Numbered from the stretch's first letter, positions 32,580 to 40,965 are shown. The stretch is DNA of 64,000 nucleotides from Flavobacterium chungbukense (GCF_020805785.1 NZ_JAJGZV010000010.1:79639-143638); one strand, 5' to 3'. The notes: generated from the letters alone by a model not told the origin. Made by a program: numbers and translations.

Positions 32580-33425
32580 ATGAAAAACAAAGAATTCAAT
32601 CTCCCTCCTGTTCCGGCAGTTTTATTAGCAATTATCAGTGTTCAGTGTGGAGCCGCAATTGCCAAAACATTATTTCCCGAAATTGGAGCAGCAGGAACAG
32701 CATCAATACGTATTGGCATCTCAGCATTAATCTTGCTTTTGGCTTATCGACCAAATTTAAAAGCGGTAACTAAACAACAGTGGAAAATTGTAATTCCATA
32801 CGGTTTGTCTTTAGGAGCAATGAATTTAATTTTCTATTTCGCTATCGAAAAAATTCCAATAGGTTTAGCAGTTACTTTAGAATTTGTCGGTCCCTTATTG
32901 TTGGCAATAGCAGGTTCAAAACGTTTAGTCGATTATTGCTGGGTTTTACTGGCGGCAATTGGAATACTATTAATTGCACCTTGGACAAACGATCGTTTAG
33001 ATCCTTTAGGTTTTCTATGTGCACTTTTAGCTGGGGCATTTTGGGCAGCTTATATTGTTTTAGGCGGGAAAATTTCAAAAATAATGAACGATGGACAAGC
33101 AGTAACAATAGGAATGTTTTTTGCCGCCATTTTAGTTTTACCTTTTGGTTTTCTAGAAAATGGATTAGCTAATTTAACACCAAAACTTTTCGGAATGGGT
33201 ATTGCTCTTGCCCTTTTATCAAGTGCCATTCCTTTTACACTAGAAATAAAAGCGTTAGGACAACTTCCTCCGCGAACTTTTAGTATTTTAATGAGTCTAG
33301 AACCAGCTGCAGCATCTATCTGCGCTTTTATATTTCTACAAGAAAATCTTAGTATTTATGAAATTCTGGCTGTGGTATGCGTTGTAATCGCTTCAGCAGG
33401 GTCTACATTAACAGCTAAAAAATAA
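32580..33425 (+). CDS. EamA/DMT family transporter (RhtA-like)
   Basis: This is a 281-residue protein with ten hydrophobic helices and the two-repeat EamA design. Indicators are SVQCGAAIAKTLFPEIGAAG near residues 20-39, the inter-repeat FVGPLLLAI near 101-109 and LMSLEPAAASICAFIFLQE near 237-255. The last resembles the RhtA threonine/homoserine exporter group. The substrate is not determined. The gene starts 46 bases after the 47-residue protein gene and may share its promoter. It converges on the fasciclin gene through a shared hairpin. Confidence 0.88.
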   Translation: MKNKEFNLPPVPAVLLAIISVQCGAAIAKTLFPEIGAAGTASIRIGISALILLLAYRPNLKAVTKQQWKIVIPYGLSLGAMNLIFYFAIEKIPIGLAVTLEFVGPLLLAIAGSKRLVDYCWVLLAAIGILLIAPWTNDRLDPLGFLCALLAGAFWAAYIVLGGKISKIMNDGQAVTIGMFFAAILVLPFGFLENGLANLTPKLFGMGIALALLSSAIPFTLEIKALGQLPPRTFSILMSLEPAAASICAFIFLQENLSIYEILAVVCVVIASAGSTLTAKK

Positions 33426-33456
33426 AAAGTCCCGCACTAAATTGCAGGACTTCTTC
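33424..33456. terminator. Bidirectional terminator between the EamA and fasciclin genes
   Basis: AAGTCC-C-GCA and TGC-A-GGACTT form a stem with one mismatch and a 6-nt loop. The minus-strand T run (TTTTT) is better than the plus-strand one. Confidence 0.7.
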
Positions 33457-33482
33457 AATCGTAGGTTATGTTTTGGAGATAA

Positions 33483-34037
33483 TTATTTCTTTGGTAATAA
33501 TACCGCGTTCACAACATGAATAACACCATTTGATTGGTTTACATCTGCAATAGTTACTTTAGATTTGTTACCATTCTCATCGGTAATGTATAAATCTTTT
33601 CCTTCCATCCAAGCTGTTAGAGTACCGCCATTTACTGCTTTAATAGTTGCTTTTCCTTTTCCATCTTTTATTGCTTTAGCAATATCTGCCGAATTCCATT
33701 TTTCAGAAACAACATGATAAGTCAAAATGTTTTGCAGCATTTTTTTGTTTTCAGGTTTAAGCAATGTTTCCACTGTTCCCTTTGGTAATTTGTCAAAAGC
33801 TGCATTCGTTGGAGCAAAAACCGTAAATGGTCCTTTTCCTTTTAAAGTTTCTACTAGATCAGCTGCTTTTACTGCCGCTACTAATGTTGTATGATCTTTT
33901 GAGTTAACCGCATTTTCAATAATATTTTTGTTTGGATACATTGCTGCTCCACCAACCATTACTGTTTTCTGAGCAAATGATGTAAATCCGAATGATAAAG
34001 CCAAAATTGCTGTTGCTAAAAATTGTCTAGTTTTCAT
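33483..34037 (-). CDS. Secreted fasciclin (FAS1) domain protein
   Basis: The signal peptide ends FTSFAQ (residues 1-22). A single FAS1 domain fills the rest: GKGPFTVFAPTNAAFDKLPK near residues 69-88 is the H1-type block, LTYHVV near 107-112 precedes the YH motif, and NGVIHVVNAVLLP ends the domain. FAS1 proteins are adhesion or surface-interaction modules. The length of 184 residues is typical for a one-domain bacterial member. The 200 bases upstream, shared with the ExbD-like cluster, show no consensus promoter for this gene. Confidence 0.92.
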   Translation of the reverse strand: MKTRQFLATAILALSFGFTSFAQKTVMVGGAAMYPNKNIIENAVNSKDHTTLVAAVKAADLVETLKGKGPFTVFAPTNAAFDKLPKGTVETLLKPENKKMLQNILTYHVVSEKWNSADIAKAIKDGKGKATIKAVNGGTLTAWMEGKDLYITDENGNKSKVTIADVNQSNGVIHVVNAVLLPKK

Positions 34038-34249
34038 AATTAATTTTTTAAGTTATAAAGTCATTTACGCTGATATATTTCTTTTGGTTTTAATAAAAAT
34101 GAAAATAATTAAAAAGAATATTAAAAAATTCTCAATTTGTACTGAAGAACAAGACTTTAATGACAAAAAATATTTTTGATTATTTTTAATAGTCTAATGA
34201 TTTTTGCTTTCTTTTTATCATTAAATTTAAATTCCAAAACCTATTTACT

Positions 34250-34777
34250 ATGAAAAATCTACCTCAAAAAGTCAGAAGTAAAAAACTAAGTTCAATAGTC
34301 GATTTAACCGCAATGGTCAGCGTTTCTTTTTTGTTGATTATATTTTTTATGGTCACAATAGAATTACGAAAAAACAAAGCTATGGCTTTAAGTCTGCCAG
34401 ATAATGATTCACGTACATGTGGTTGGAGAGGTGGCTGTGGAGAAAACCGATCTTATACAATTTTACTGGGAGATGATAATAAATTAGTGTCTTATATGGG
34501 ATTACTAGAAGTGCCCAAAGTTGCTCCTAAAAAGTTTGAATACGGAAAGGACGGAATAAGACAGGAGCTTCTTAAACAAAACAAAAACATGCTTAATTAT
34601 TCTGCTCAATTAGGAAGACCAGGACGAGGAATGGTTGTTATTATAAAACCAAGCAAAAAATCTAACTTTAAAAATCTAGTTGATATATTAGATGAAATGG
34701 CAATTGCAGATATAAGTACATATGTAATAGTAAATGATTTTTCGCCGGAAGAATCAAAATTATTAGCTTCAAATTAA
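34250..34777 (+). CDS. ExbD/TolR-like protein, tandem paralogue 1
   Basis: The 175 residues have the ExbD/TolR plan: a short basic cytoplasmic start (KVRSKKLSS), one membrane helix (MVSVSFLLIIFFMVTIEL, about 22-39), and a periplasmic domain ending in VVIIKPSKKSNFKNLVDILD, the usual strand-helix close. ExbD/TolR proteins form proton channels with ExbB/TolQ. Here the position of the essential membrane Asp (D25 of E. coli ExbD) is Ser24, and the preceding Pro is Ala. A Cys pair (TCGWRGGCG) follows the helix. No exbB/tolQ partner is nearby, so proton-driven function is doubtful. Confidence 0.8.
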   Translation: MKNLPQKVRSKKLSSIVDLTAMVSVSFLLIIFFMVTIELRKNKAMALSLPDNDSRTCGWRGGCGENRSYTILLGDDNKLVSYMGLLEVPKVAPKKFEYGKDGIRQELLKQNKNMLNYSAQLGRPGRGMVVIIKPSKKSNFKNLVDILDEMAIADISTYVIVNDFSPEESKLLASN

Positions 34778-34789
34778 TAACTAGTACTT

Positions 34790-35320
34790 ATGAAAAATCT
34801 ACCTCAAAAAGTCAGAAGTAAAAAACTAAGTTCGCGAGTTGATTTAACCGCAATGGTTAGTGTTTCTTTTTTGCTGATTATTTTTTTTATGGTTGTTGGT
34901 GAATTATCCAAGCCAAAAATTATGGATTTGAATTTGCCAGATTTAAACAGAGGATGTGGCGAACCTATAACAGGTTGCTATAACACTGATCGTTTTTACA
35001 CTGTATTATTGGGCGAAAACGACAAAATCATAACATATACTGGTATTTTAAATTTTTCTGCAGAAAAAATAACAAAAACAAATTATAGTAAAAATGGGTT
35101 TCGAAAGGAGTTATCTGCTATCAACAAAAAAATCCTTGAATATTCGGCTGCTAACGGAAAGCCAAATCGAGGAGTAATTGTATTTATAAAACCATCCCGT
35201 AAAAGCAATTACGGAAATTTAGTAGCTATTTTAGAAGAATTGAGATTAGCAAATATTCAAACATATAACATTGATGATTATTTCATTCCAGAAGAAGAAA
35301 AACTGTTAGCTTTAAATTAA
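34790..35320 (+). CDS. ExbD/TolR-like protein, tandem paralogue 2
   Basis: This 176-residue paralogue starts 12 bases after the first and shares its first 44 nucleotides exactly. The membrane helix is MVSVSFLLIIFFMVVGEL, again with Ser24 instead of Asp. The periplasmic Cys pair is spaced differently (GCGEPITGC). The closing segment IVFIKPSRKSNYGNLVAILE is conserved, while the middle (about residues 60-110) is strongly diverged from its neighbours. It is presumably co-transcribed with the first and third genes. Confidence 0.8.
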   Translation: MKNLPQKVRSKKLSSRVDLTAMVSVSFLLIIFFMVVGELSKPKIMDLNLPDLNRGCGEPITGCYNTDRFYTVLLGENDKIITYTGILNFSAEKITKTNYSKNGFRKELSAINKKILEYSAANGKPNRGVIVFIKPSRKSNYGNLVAILEELRLANIQTYNIDDYFIPEEEKLLALN

Positions 35321-35339
35321 AACTATAAAATTTGAATAT

Positions 35340-35867
35340 ATGAAAAATCTACCTCAAAAAGTCAGAAGTAAAAAACTAAGTTCAATAGTCGATTTAACCG
35401 CAATGGTTAGTGTTTCTTTTTTGCTGATTATTTTTTTTATGGTTGTTGGGGAATTATCGAAATCGAAAGGAATGGATTTTTGCTTACCGGACAAAAATAC
35501 AGGGTATAAAAACTCCTGCGAACACATAAAAGGAAGTCGTTTGTATACAGTTTTACTAGATGATAATGATAAAATAATTACATACTCAGGTATATTAGAA
35601 TATTCAATGGAACCTCCAAAAGAAATTACTTATGGAAAGAATGGAATCCGAACTGAAATATTTCATAAAAAGAAAGAAGTACATGATTTGATGATGTCTT
35701 ATGGAAAACCAAAAAGCGGTATTATTGTAATTATAAAACCCAGCAAAAAAAGCAATTTCAAAAACTTGGTTAATATTCTAGATGAAATGAAAATTGCAAA
35801 TATTGATACTTATGGAATTGTAGATGAATTTAGTCCAGAAGAAACAAAACTATTGGCTTCAAAATAA
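35340..35867 (+). CDS. ExbD/TolR-like protein, tandem paralogue 3
   Basis: This 175-residue paralogue starts 19 bases after the second. It has the same opening as the other two and the helix MVSVSFLLIIFFMVVGEL with Ser24. Only one Cys remains in the post-helix segment (NSCEHIKGSR). The end IVIIKPSKKSNFKNLVNILD is nearly the same as in paralogue 1. The row of three is followed by repeat-like DNA and a bidirectional terminator shared with rpsA. Confidence 0.8.
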   Translation: MKNLPQKVRSKKLSSIVDLTAMVSVSFLLIIFFMVVGELSKSKGMDFCLPDKNTGYKNSCEHIKGSRLYTVLLDDNDKIITYSGILEYSMEPPKEITYGKNGIRTEIFHKKKEVHDLMMSYGKPKSGIIVIIKPSKKSNFKNLVNILDEMKIANIDTYGIVDEFSPEETKLLASK

Positions 35868-35890
35868 ATGGAAATCATTTTCAAAAGTTC

Positions 35891-35940
35891 CTTAACTTCG
35901 CTCAAACTGACAAACGAGAAACAACTTGAAACTTGAAACA
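35891..35940 (+). repeat. Degenerate intergenic repeat remnants
   Basis: CTTAACTTCGCTCAAACTGACA at 35891-35912 resembles the right arm of the 23083-23141 element. It is followed by two copies of ACTTGAAA near 35924-35939, another octamer tract. It lies between the ExbD-like cluster and the rpsA terminator. Confidence 0.45.
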
Positions 35941-35970
35941 AAAAAAGTCCCACATTCTGTGGGACTTTCT
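35941..35970 (-). terminator. rpsA terminator (bidirectional)
   Basis: AAAGTCCCAC and GTGGGACTTT are perfect 10-bp arms around ATTCT. T runs are present on the minus strand and a shorter one on the plus strand, so it can also end the ExbD-like transcript. Confidence 0.9.
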
Positions 35971-35989
35971 ATTTAGAGGAAACTAAGAA

Positions 35990-37768
35990 TTATTTTTTCT
36001 CAGTTTTTTCCATTTTAGCTTTTAAAGCAGCTAATACATCATTGTTATCTCCTAAAGTTGCAGCTGGTGCATTAGTAGTAGAGTTAGATGAAGTATTTTC
36101 AGTTGCAGCTTTCACATTTTTCTCTTCTTCTTCACGGAAGATAGCAGTGTGAGAAGCAACTACTCTTTTGAATTCTTTGTTGAATTCAATTACTTTGAAA
36201 TCAGCAGTATCACCTTTTTTCAATTTCTTTCCGTCTTCTTTTTCAAGGTGACGAGTAGGAATGAAAGCAACGATATCATCTCCGAATTCTACAGTAGCTC
36301 CTTTGTCAACGATTTCAGAAATCTCACCATTGTGGATAGTTCCTACAGCGAAAGAATCTTCGTATTGATCCCAAGGATTAGCAGTAGTTTGTTTGTGACC
36401 TAAAGATAATTTACGTCCTTCAACATCTAATTCTAATACAACTACATCAAGTTTTTCACCAACATTTACAAACTCAGATGGGTGTTTAATTTTCTTAGTC
36501 CAAGAAAGGTCAGAAATGTAGATTAATCCATCAATTCCTTCTTCTAATTCTACGAAAATACCAAAGTTTGTAAAGTTTCTAACGATACCTGTATGTTTAG
36601 AACCTACTGGGTATTTAGAAGTAATATCAGTCCATGGATCTTGAGTCAATTGTTTGATACCTAATGACATCTTACGGTCATCTCTATCTAAAGTTAAGAT
36701 AACAGCCTCAACAACATCTCCAACTTTTACGAAATCTTGTGCAGAACGTAAATGAGTTGACCATGACATTTCAGAAACGTGGATTAAACCTTCAACACCT
36801 TCAGCAACTTCGATGAAAGCACCGTAATCAGCGATTACAACTACTTTACCTTTAACTTTATCACCAACAGTTAAGTTAGCATCTAAAGCATCCCATGGGT
36901 GAGCGTTTAATTGTTTCAATCCTAATTGAATTCTTGTTTTCTCATCATCGAAATCAAGGATTACAACGTTTAATTTTTGGTCTAATTCAAGAACTTCACT
37001 TGGGTGGTTGATTCTACTCCAAGAAAGGTCAGTAATGTGAATTAATCCGTCAACACCACCTAAGTCAATGAACACACCATAAGAAGTAATGTTTTTAACA
37101 ACACCTTCTAATACTTGTCCTTTTTGTAATTGACCGATGATTTCTTTTTTCTGTACTTCAATATCAGCCTCGATAAGAGCTTTATGAGATACAACAACGT
37201 TTTTGAATTCGTGGTTGATTTTTACCACTTTGAATTCCATCATTTTGTTTACATATACATCGTAGTCTCTAATTGGCTTAACGTCAATTTGAGATCCTGG
37301 TAAGAACGCCTCGATACCGAATACGTCAACGATCATACCTCCTTTAGTTCTACATTTAACAAAACCGTTAACGATTTCTCCAGTTTCATTAGCTGCAATA
37401 ACTCTATCCCAAGATTTGATAGTACGTGCTTTTCTGTGAGATAATACTAATTGACCTGTTTTGTCCTCACGGATGTCAATTAATACTTCAACTTTGTCAC
37501 CTACTTTTAAGTTTGGGTTGTAACGGAATTCATTTAAAGAAATAACACCTTCAGATTTAGCATTGATATCAACGATAACGTCTCTATCTGTAATTCTAAC
37601 AACAACTCCTTCAACTACTTCTTCTTGATCTGTAGCGATGAAAGTTTTAGATACTAGTTCTTCAAACTCTTGTAAGTTTTTTTCATCTACTGCATCAATT
37701 CCTTCTTGGAAGTTATGCCAGTTAAAATTTGCTAAAAACTCTTCTTGTGATTTTAATTGTTCAGACAT
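35990..37768 (-). CDS. rpsA: 30S ribosomal protein S1
   Basis: The protein delivers mRNA to the 30S subunit. The 592 residues from MSEQLKSQEEF contain six S1/OB repeats, recognisable from repeated GVFIDLGGVDGLIHITDLSW, GAFIEVAEGVEGLIHVSEMS and GIFVELEEGIDGLIYISDLS blocks, followed by an acidic, Asn/Thr-rich tail ending KAKMEKTEKK. The ATG at 37768 is preferred because the upstream 14 codons of the open frame are not S1-like and lie in the leader. The promoter at 37887-37916 gives a leader of about 115 bases. Bacteroidota ribosomes rarely use Shine-Dalgarno pairing, so S1 is probably important here. Confidence 0.96.
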   Translation of the reverse strand: MSEQLKSQEEFLANFNWHNFQEGIDAVDEKNLQEFEELVSKTFIATDQEEVVEGVVVRITDRDVIVDINAKSEGVISLNEFRYNPNLKVGDKVEVLIDIREDKTGQLVLSHRKARTIKSWDRVIAANETGEIVNGFVKCRTKGGMIVDVFGIEAFLPGSQIDVKPIRDYDVYVNKMMEFKVVKINHEFKNVVVSHKALIEADIEVQKKEIIGQLQKGQVLEGVVKNITSYGVFIDLGGVDGLIHITDLSWSRINHPSEVLELDQKLNVVILDFDDEKTRIQLGLKQLNAHPWDALDANLTVGDKVKGKVVVIADYGAFIEVAEGVEGLIHVSEMSWSTHLRSAQDFVKVGDVVEAVILTLDRDDRKMSLGIKQLTQDPWTDITSKYPVGSKHTGIVRNFTNFGIFVELEEGIDGLIYISDLSWTKKIKHPSEFVNVGEKLDVVVLELDVEGRKLSLGHKQTTANPWDQYEDSFAVGTIHNGEISEIVDKGATVEFGDDIVAFIPTRHLEKEDGKKLKKGDTADFKVIEFNKEFKRVVASHTAIFREEEEKNVKAATENTSSNSTTNAPAATLGDNNDVLAALKAKMEKTEKK

Positions 37769-37886
37769 GCTGATAAAAAATTTGTATTCTGCTTTTCTTG
37801 AGTTTCTCAATGCGATAGAAAATACAGAAGTTGTTTTACATAAATGGTTGATACCTAAAGGAAACTCTTCTCTGCCAAAAGGTCTG

Positions 37887-37916
37887 CAAAATTACTACAA
37901 ATATTTGGACTTACAA
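37887..37916 (-). promoter_or_regulatory. rpsA promoter and start of a long leader
   Basis: Minus strand: TTG at 37914-37916, a 19-bp spacer and TAATTTTG at 37887-37894. The predicted +1 near 37882 leaves a leader of about 115 bases to the ATG. The leader can form a local TTGAG-AAA-CTCAA hairpin or a longer GAGTTTC/GAAACTC pairing. Confidence 0.75.
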
Positions 37917-37983
37917 AATAAATTTGAACCGATTATAAATCCTTTGTTTCAGAAGCAGAACATTTTAGATTTTACATCGCGTT

Positions 37984-38062
37984 CAGTCCCGCTATCCGTT
38001 ACAATCTTTTGTACCGAAACCCGGTACAAAAGGATTTCCACTTCTATTGGGGCTAGATTAGG
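37984..38062 (-). repeat. Intergenic hairpin element, copy 2
   Basis: Read on the minus strand the order is TAGCCCCAATAGAAGTGGAA, ATCC, a perfect 10-bp stem (CTTTTGTACC with GGTACAAAAG) and GATTGTAACGGATAGCGGGA. The flanks match copy 1 at 18029-18110, while the stem sequence is different but still fully paired. It lies 83 bases after the stop of the 38145 gene, in the same orientation. Confidence 0.7.
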
Positions 38063-38065
38063 AAG

Positions 38066-38093
38066 TTTTGTTTTTCAAAAGCAAAAAACAAAA
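38066..38093 (-). terminator. AT-only hairpin between the 38145 gene and the repeat element
   Basis: TTTTGTTTTT and AAAAACAAAA pair around CAAAAGC plus one A. It may act as a weak terminator for the 38145 gene or be part of the neighbouring element. Confidence 0.4.
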
Positions 38094-38144
38094 ATGACAA
38101 ATTTCGAAAATCATCAAGTTCAATCATTCTGCTTATGCTTATAA

Positions 38145-38684
38145 TCAAAAGGTTTTTCCATGTCTCGAATTCTCGCTCGTCTGCGTCCAAACTTCAGACC
38201 TTGAAAATTTACGGTTTTCAAAATGCAATTCTAAATTTGGAAAAACACCAAATGAACTTTGAGTTCCTATATCAAATCTCAAACATAAGTAATGGGAATT
38301 AAATGCATTGCTCTCTCCCGACCAAAATAAATTTAAAGTCGAAAAATTAATTTCTTTAATCTTTTTTAGTTTTTCTTGAGGAACATATAGGCTTTTACCT
38401 TTAAAAGTAATCTTAAACAATGTCCAGTTTACGCCATCAGATTGAACAGTTACAATTTCTCCTGTTTTATAATACAAATGAACTTCTGAAATTTCTATTT
38501 TTTTTCTAACAATTTCTTTAGAGAATTCTTCCACTTTTGAATCAAGAGATTCAAATCTAATTACATCTCCTCTTTTTAAAATAAAAACAAACCTTTCCGG
38601 AACTTCAATTCTATCTTTATGGGCATAAATTATACCAGAAGCAAAAAGTATCAGAATCAGTAAAATCGGTTTAATAATTTTCAT
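38145..38684 (-). CDS. Hypothetical secreted protein, 179 residues
   Basis: A signal peptide (MKIIKPILLILILFASGIIYA) precedes a mature region of mixed alpha/beta character. No domain was recognised. A Lys/Glu-rich segment (DSKVEEFSKEIVRKKIEISE) is followed by beta-like strands (VHLYYKTGEIVTVQSDGVNW) and a C terminus with RFDIGTQSSFGVFPNLELHF. The gene stands between the repeat element near rpsA and an unrelated lipoprotein gene. No consensus promoter was seen in the 200 bases upstream. Confidence 0.65.
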   Translation of the reverse strand: MKIIKPILLILILFASGIIYAHKDRIEVPERFVFILKRGDVIRFESLDSKVEEFSKEIVRKKIEISEVHLYYKTGEIVTVQSDGVNWTLFKITFKGKSLYVPQEKLKKIKEINFSTLNLFWSGESNAFNSHYLCLRFDIGTQSSFGVFPNLELHFENRKFSRSEVWTQTSENSRHGKTF

Positions 38685-38884
38685 AAAAACAAATTTAAAA
38701 CATAAATATAAACCCTAAAAAACTTTGACAAAGATTTACAAAACAAGGAAATTCTGATTTTCAATTTTCACATTAAAACTAATTTCAACTTTTATCTATT
38801 CTCAAAATAATAATTTTCAATTCTCTTTGCTTTTTCAATTTTGCTAAAAGGAACTTTTACTCGCCTTTTTAACTCGACCAAATA

Positions 38885-39373
38885 TTATCTAAAAAAATCA
38901 GCAAAAATCCGATCGTATTCAACCCTGCTAAATTTCATTTTGCAATTTGAAAACGGATCTAACTGTTGCAACATATAAACTTTAACCATCTCATTCACCC
39001 TGACACAAGGAGGATGATAAACATCTAGATACTCATTATCATTTCGATGTCTAAATAATAATTCCCGTATTTTAGAATAATTTCTTTCAGCTAACACTTT
39101 AAAGGCAAAACATCTTACAATTGGTTTTTCGCATTCTGTCATCAAAACCAGATCATCAATACTTGCTTCTCTAGAAAACTTCACAAAACTTTGTTTTTTC
39201 TCCATTCTTAAAACCAAATAAACATTATCGAACCTAAACTCAGCATAATCTTTCTTTAATTTCTCGTTTTTTAAAATTGAATCCAGTTTAACCGTTGGCT
39301 TATAATCTGTTTTTCTACTACAGCTACCTATAAAAAACAGAAGAATCAAAAATGCTATTTTTTTAATACCCAT
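38885..39373 (-). CDS. Hypothetical lipoprotein, 162 residues
   Basis: The N terminus is a lipoprotein signal with lipobox FIGS and Cys18. The mature part is helical and Lys/Arg-rich. The middle (EKPIVRCFAFKVLAERNYSK) has a HEAT-like look and is followed by HRNDNEYLDVYHPPC. No family assignment is possible. The stop TAA at 38885-38887 is followed in the same frame by 30 coding-like codons, so the present C terminus may be a truncation. No promoter box was recognised upstream. Confidence 0.65.
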   Translation of the reverse strand: MGIKKIAFLILLFFIGSCSRKTDYKPTVKLDSILKNEKLKKDYAEFRFDNVYLVLRMEKKQSFVKFSREASIDDLVLMTECEKPIVRCFAFKVLAERNYSKIRELLFRHRNDNEYLDVYHPPCVRVNEMVKVYMLQQLDPFSNCKMKFSRVEYDRIFADFFR

Positions 39374-39460
39374 AATGCATACTTAGTAAATAAAAATAAA
39401 ACCTTTAAAGGGCGAGGAAAACTTTTTCCTTCAAAACGATCATTAAACAAATATAAACTA

Positions 39461-39500
39461 TTAAAAAAAATCCTATTTCCAAAACTGAAAATAGGATTCA
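39461..39500 (-). terminator. Terminator of the nucleoside permease gene
   Basis: AATCCTATTT and AAATAGGATT are perfect 10-bp arms. The minus strand continues into eight Ts. It starts 20 bases after the stop. Confidence 0.85.
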
Positions 39501-39519
39501 AATATTTTAAAAGAATTAA

Positions 39520-40896
39520 TTAATGACTTAAATTCTCAATTTCCTTCGGATCATGTTTATGCTTAAACAAAACAGCAAATGCAATTGCAATTACTAAAGC
39601 ATAAGCTGCAAACGAAAGCCAGATCGTATGCCAATCTTTCATTAAAATCGGATTCGTAAAAATTCCATCTGCAGAAATTGAGTTTCCTTGGCTTTTTACA
39701 AATTTTGCCATTAATGTATTTGAAGGATCTGTTTCTAAAAATCCTGCTAATTCTGTTGTAGAATTAAATGATTTTGTAAAGAAACGATCAATTGCCCAGC
39801 CCGAAGTCAAACTTCCTAAAACAGCTCCTACTCCATTGGTCATCATCATAAATAAACCTTGTGCAGAAGAACGAATTTTAGAATCGGTATTGCTTTCTAC
39901 GAATAAAGAACCTGAAATATTAAAGAAGTCAAATGCCATTCCGTAAACAATACAAGATAAAACAATCATCCATAAACCATTTATTGGATCTCCAAAAGCA
40001 AATAATCCGAAACGTAAAACCCAAGCCAACATACTAATAAGCATAACTTGTTTGATTCCGAAACGTCTTAAGAAAAACGGAATCGCAAGAATAAACAAGG
40101 TTTCAGAAACCTGAGAAATCGACATGATAATAGTCGAGTATTGAATTACAAACGAATCTGCGTATTTAGGAAAATGTTTAAATTCATCTAAAAACACATC
40201 TCCATAAGCATTTGTTAATTGAAGCGCTCCTCCTAAAAACATAGAAAAAACAAAGAATAAAGCCATTTTATAGTTTCCAAACAATTTAAACGACTCTAAA
40301 CCTAGAGTTTCAATCCAAGTAGCGTTTTCTTTAATTAAACGCTGTGGCTCACATTTTGGTAATGTAAAAGCATAAAATCCAAGAATTAAAGCTCCAATTC
40401 CAGCTATATAAAACTGATATTCAGTTGCTTTACTTCCGCTCAAATTGGTAATCCACATTGCAACAATAAAACCGATTGTTCCCCACACACGAATTGGCGG
40501 AAAATCTTTTACTATATTTTTGTTATTTAATTTTAACGAAGTATAAGATATCGAATTACTTAAAGCAATTGTTGGCATATAACAGCACATTGCCAATAGC
40601 ATTACAATAATAAAAGTATCTGGTGTGGTAACCTGAGCTATTCCAAATAATACTACCGCATATAAAATATGAAGAACTCCATAAAGTTTTTCAGCATTTA
40701 CCCATCTATCAGCAATAATACCTGTAAGTGTAGGCATAAAAAGAGAAGCGATTCCCATGGTTCCAAAAACAAGACCAAATTGGGTTCCTTCCCAGTTTTT
40801 AGTACCAAACCAATAATTCCCAATTGTTATAAGCCAAGCTCCCCAAACAAAAAATTGAAGAAAGCTCATTAAAATCAATCTATTTTTAATCCCCAT
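39520..40896 (-). CDS. Nucleoside:H+ symporter-type MFS permease (NupG/XapB-like)
   Basis: This is a 458-residue, 12-helix transporter. The opening RLILMSFLQFFVWGAWLITIG and the block GIASLFMPTLTGIIADRW near residues 48-65 are typical of the NupG family, as are MLLAMCCYMPTIALSNSISY near 99-118 and the late IRSSAQGLFMMMTNGVGAVLG near 340-360. The family takes up nucleosides with protons. An extended loop of about 45 residues near 375-420 precedes the last helix. It is in the same direction as cmk, which lies upstream and makes pyrimidine nucleotides; whether they share a transcript is not clear. Confidence 0.87.
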   Translation of the reverse strand: MGIKNRLILMSFLQFFVWGAWLITIGNYWFGTKNWEGTQFGLVFGTMGIASLFMPTLTGIIADRWVNAEKLYGVLHILYAVVLFGIAQVTTPDTFIIVMLLAMCCYMPTIALSNSISYTSLKLNNKNIVKDFPPIRVWGTIGFIVAMWITNLSGSKATEYQFYIAGIGALILGFYAFTLPKCEPQRLIKENATWIETLGLESFKLFGNYKMALFFVFSMFLGGALQLTNAYGDVFLDEFKHFPKYADSFVIQYSTIIMSISQVSETLFILAIPFFLRRFGIKQVMLISMLAWVLRFGLFAFGDPINGLWMIVLSCIVYGMAFDFFNISGSLFVESNTDSKIRSSAQGLFMMMTNGVGAVLGSLTSGWAIDRFFTKSFNSTTELAGFLETDPSNTLMAKFVKSQGNSISADGIFTNPILMKDWHTIWLSFAAYALVIAIAFAVLFKHKHDPKEIENLSH

Positions 40897-40965
40897 GCGA
40901 TGAAATTGTATTTTTAGTAAAAACGAAGTGGTAAAACTAGCATTAAAAATAATATCTACAAAGAA

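Noticed and set aside
35990..37810. Longer S1 form starting 14 codons upstream
   Set aside because: Those codons lie in the leader and do not look like S1; MSEQLKSQEEF is the usual start.
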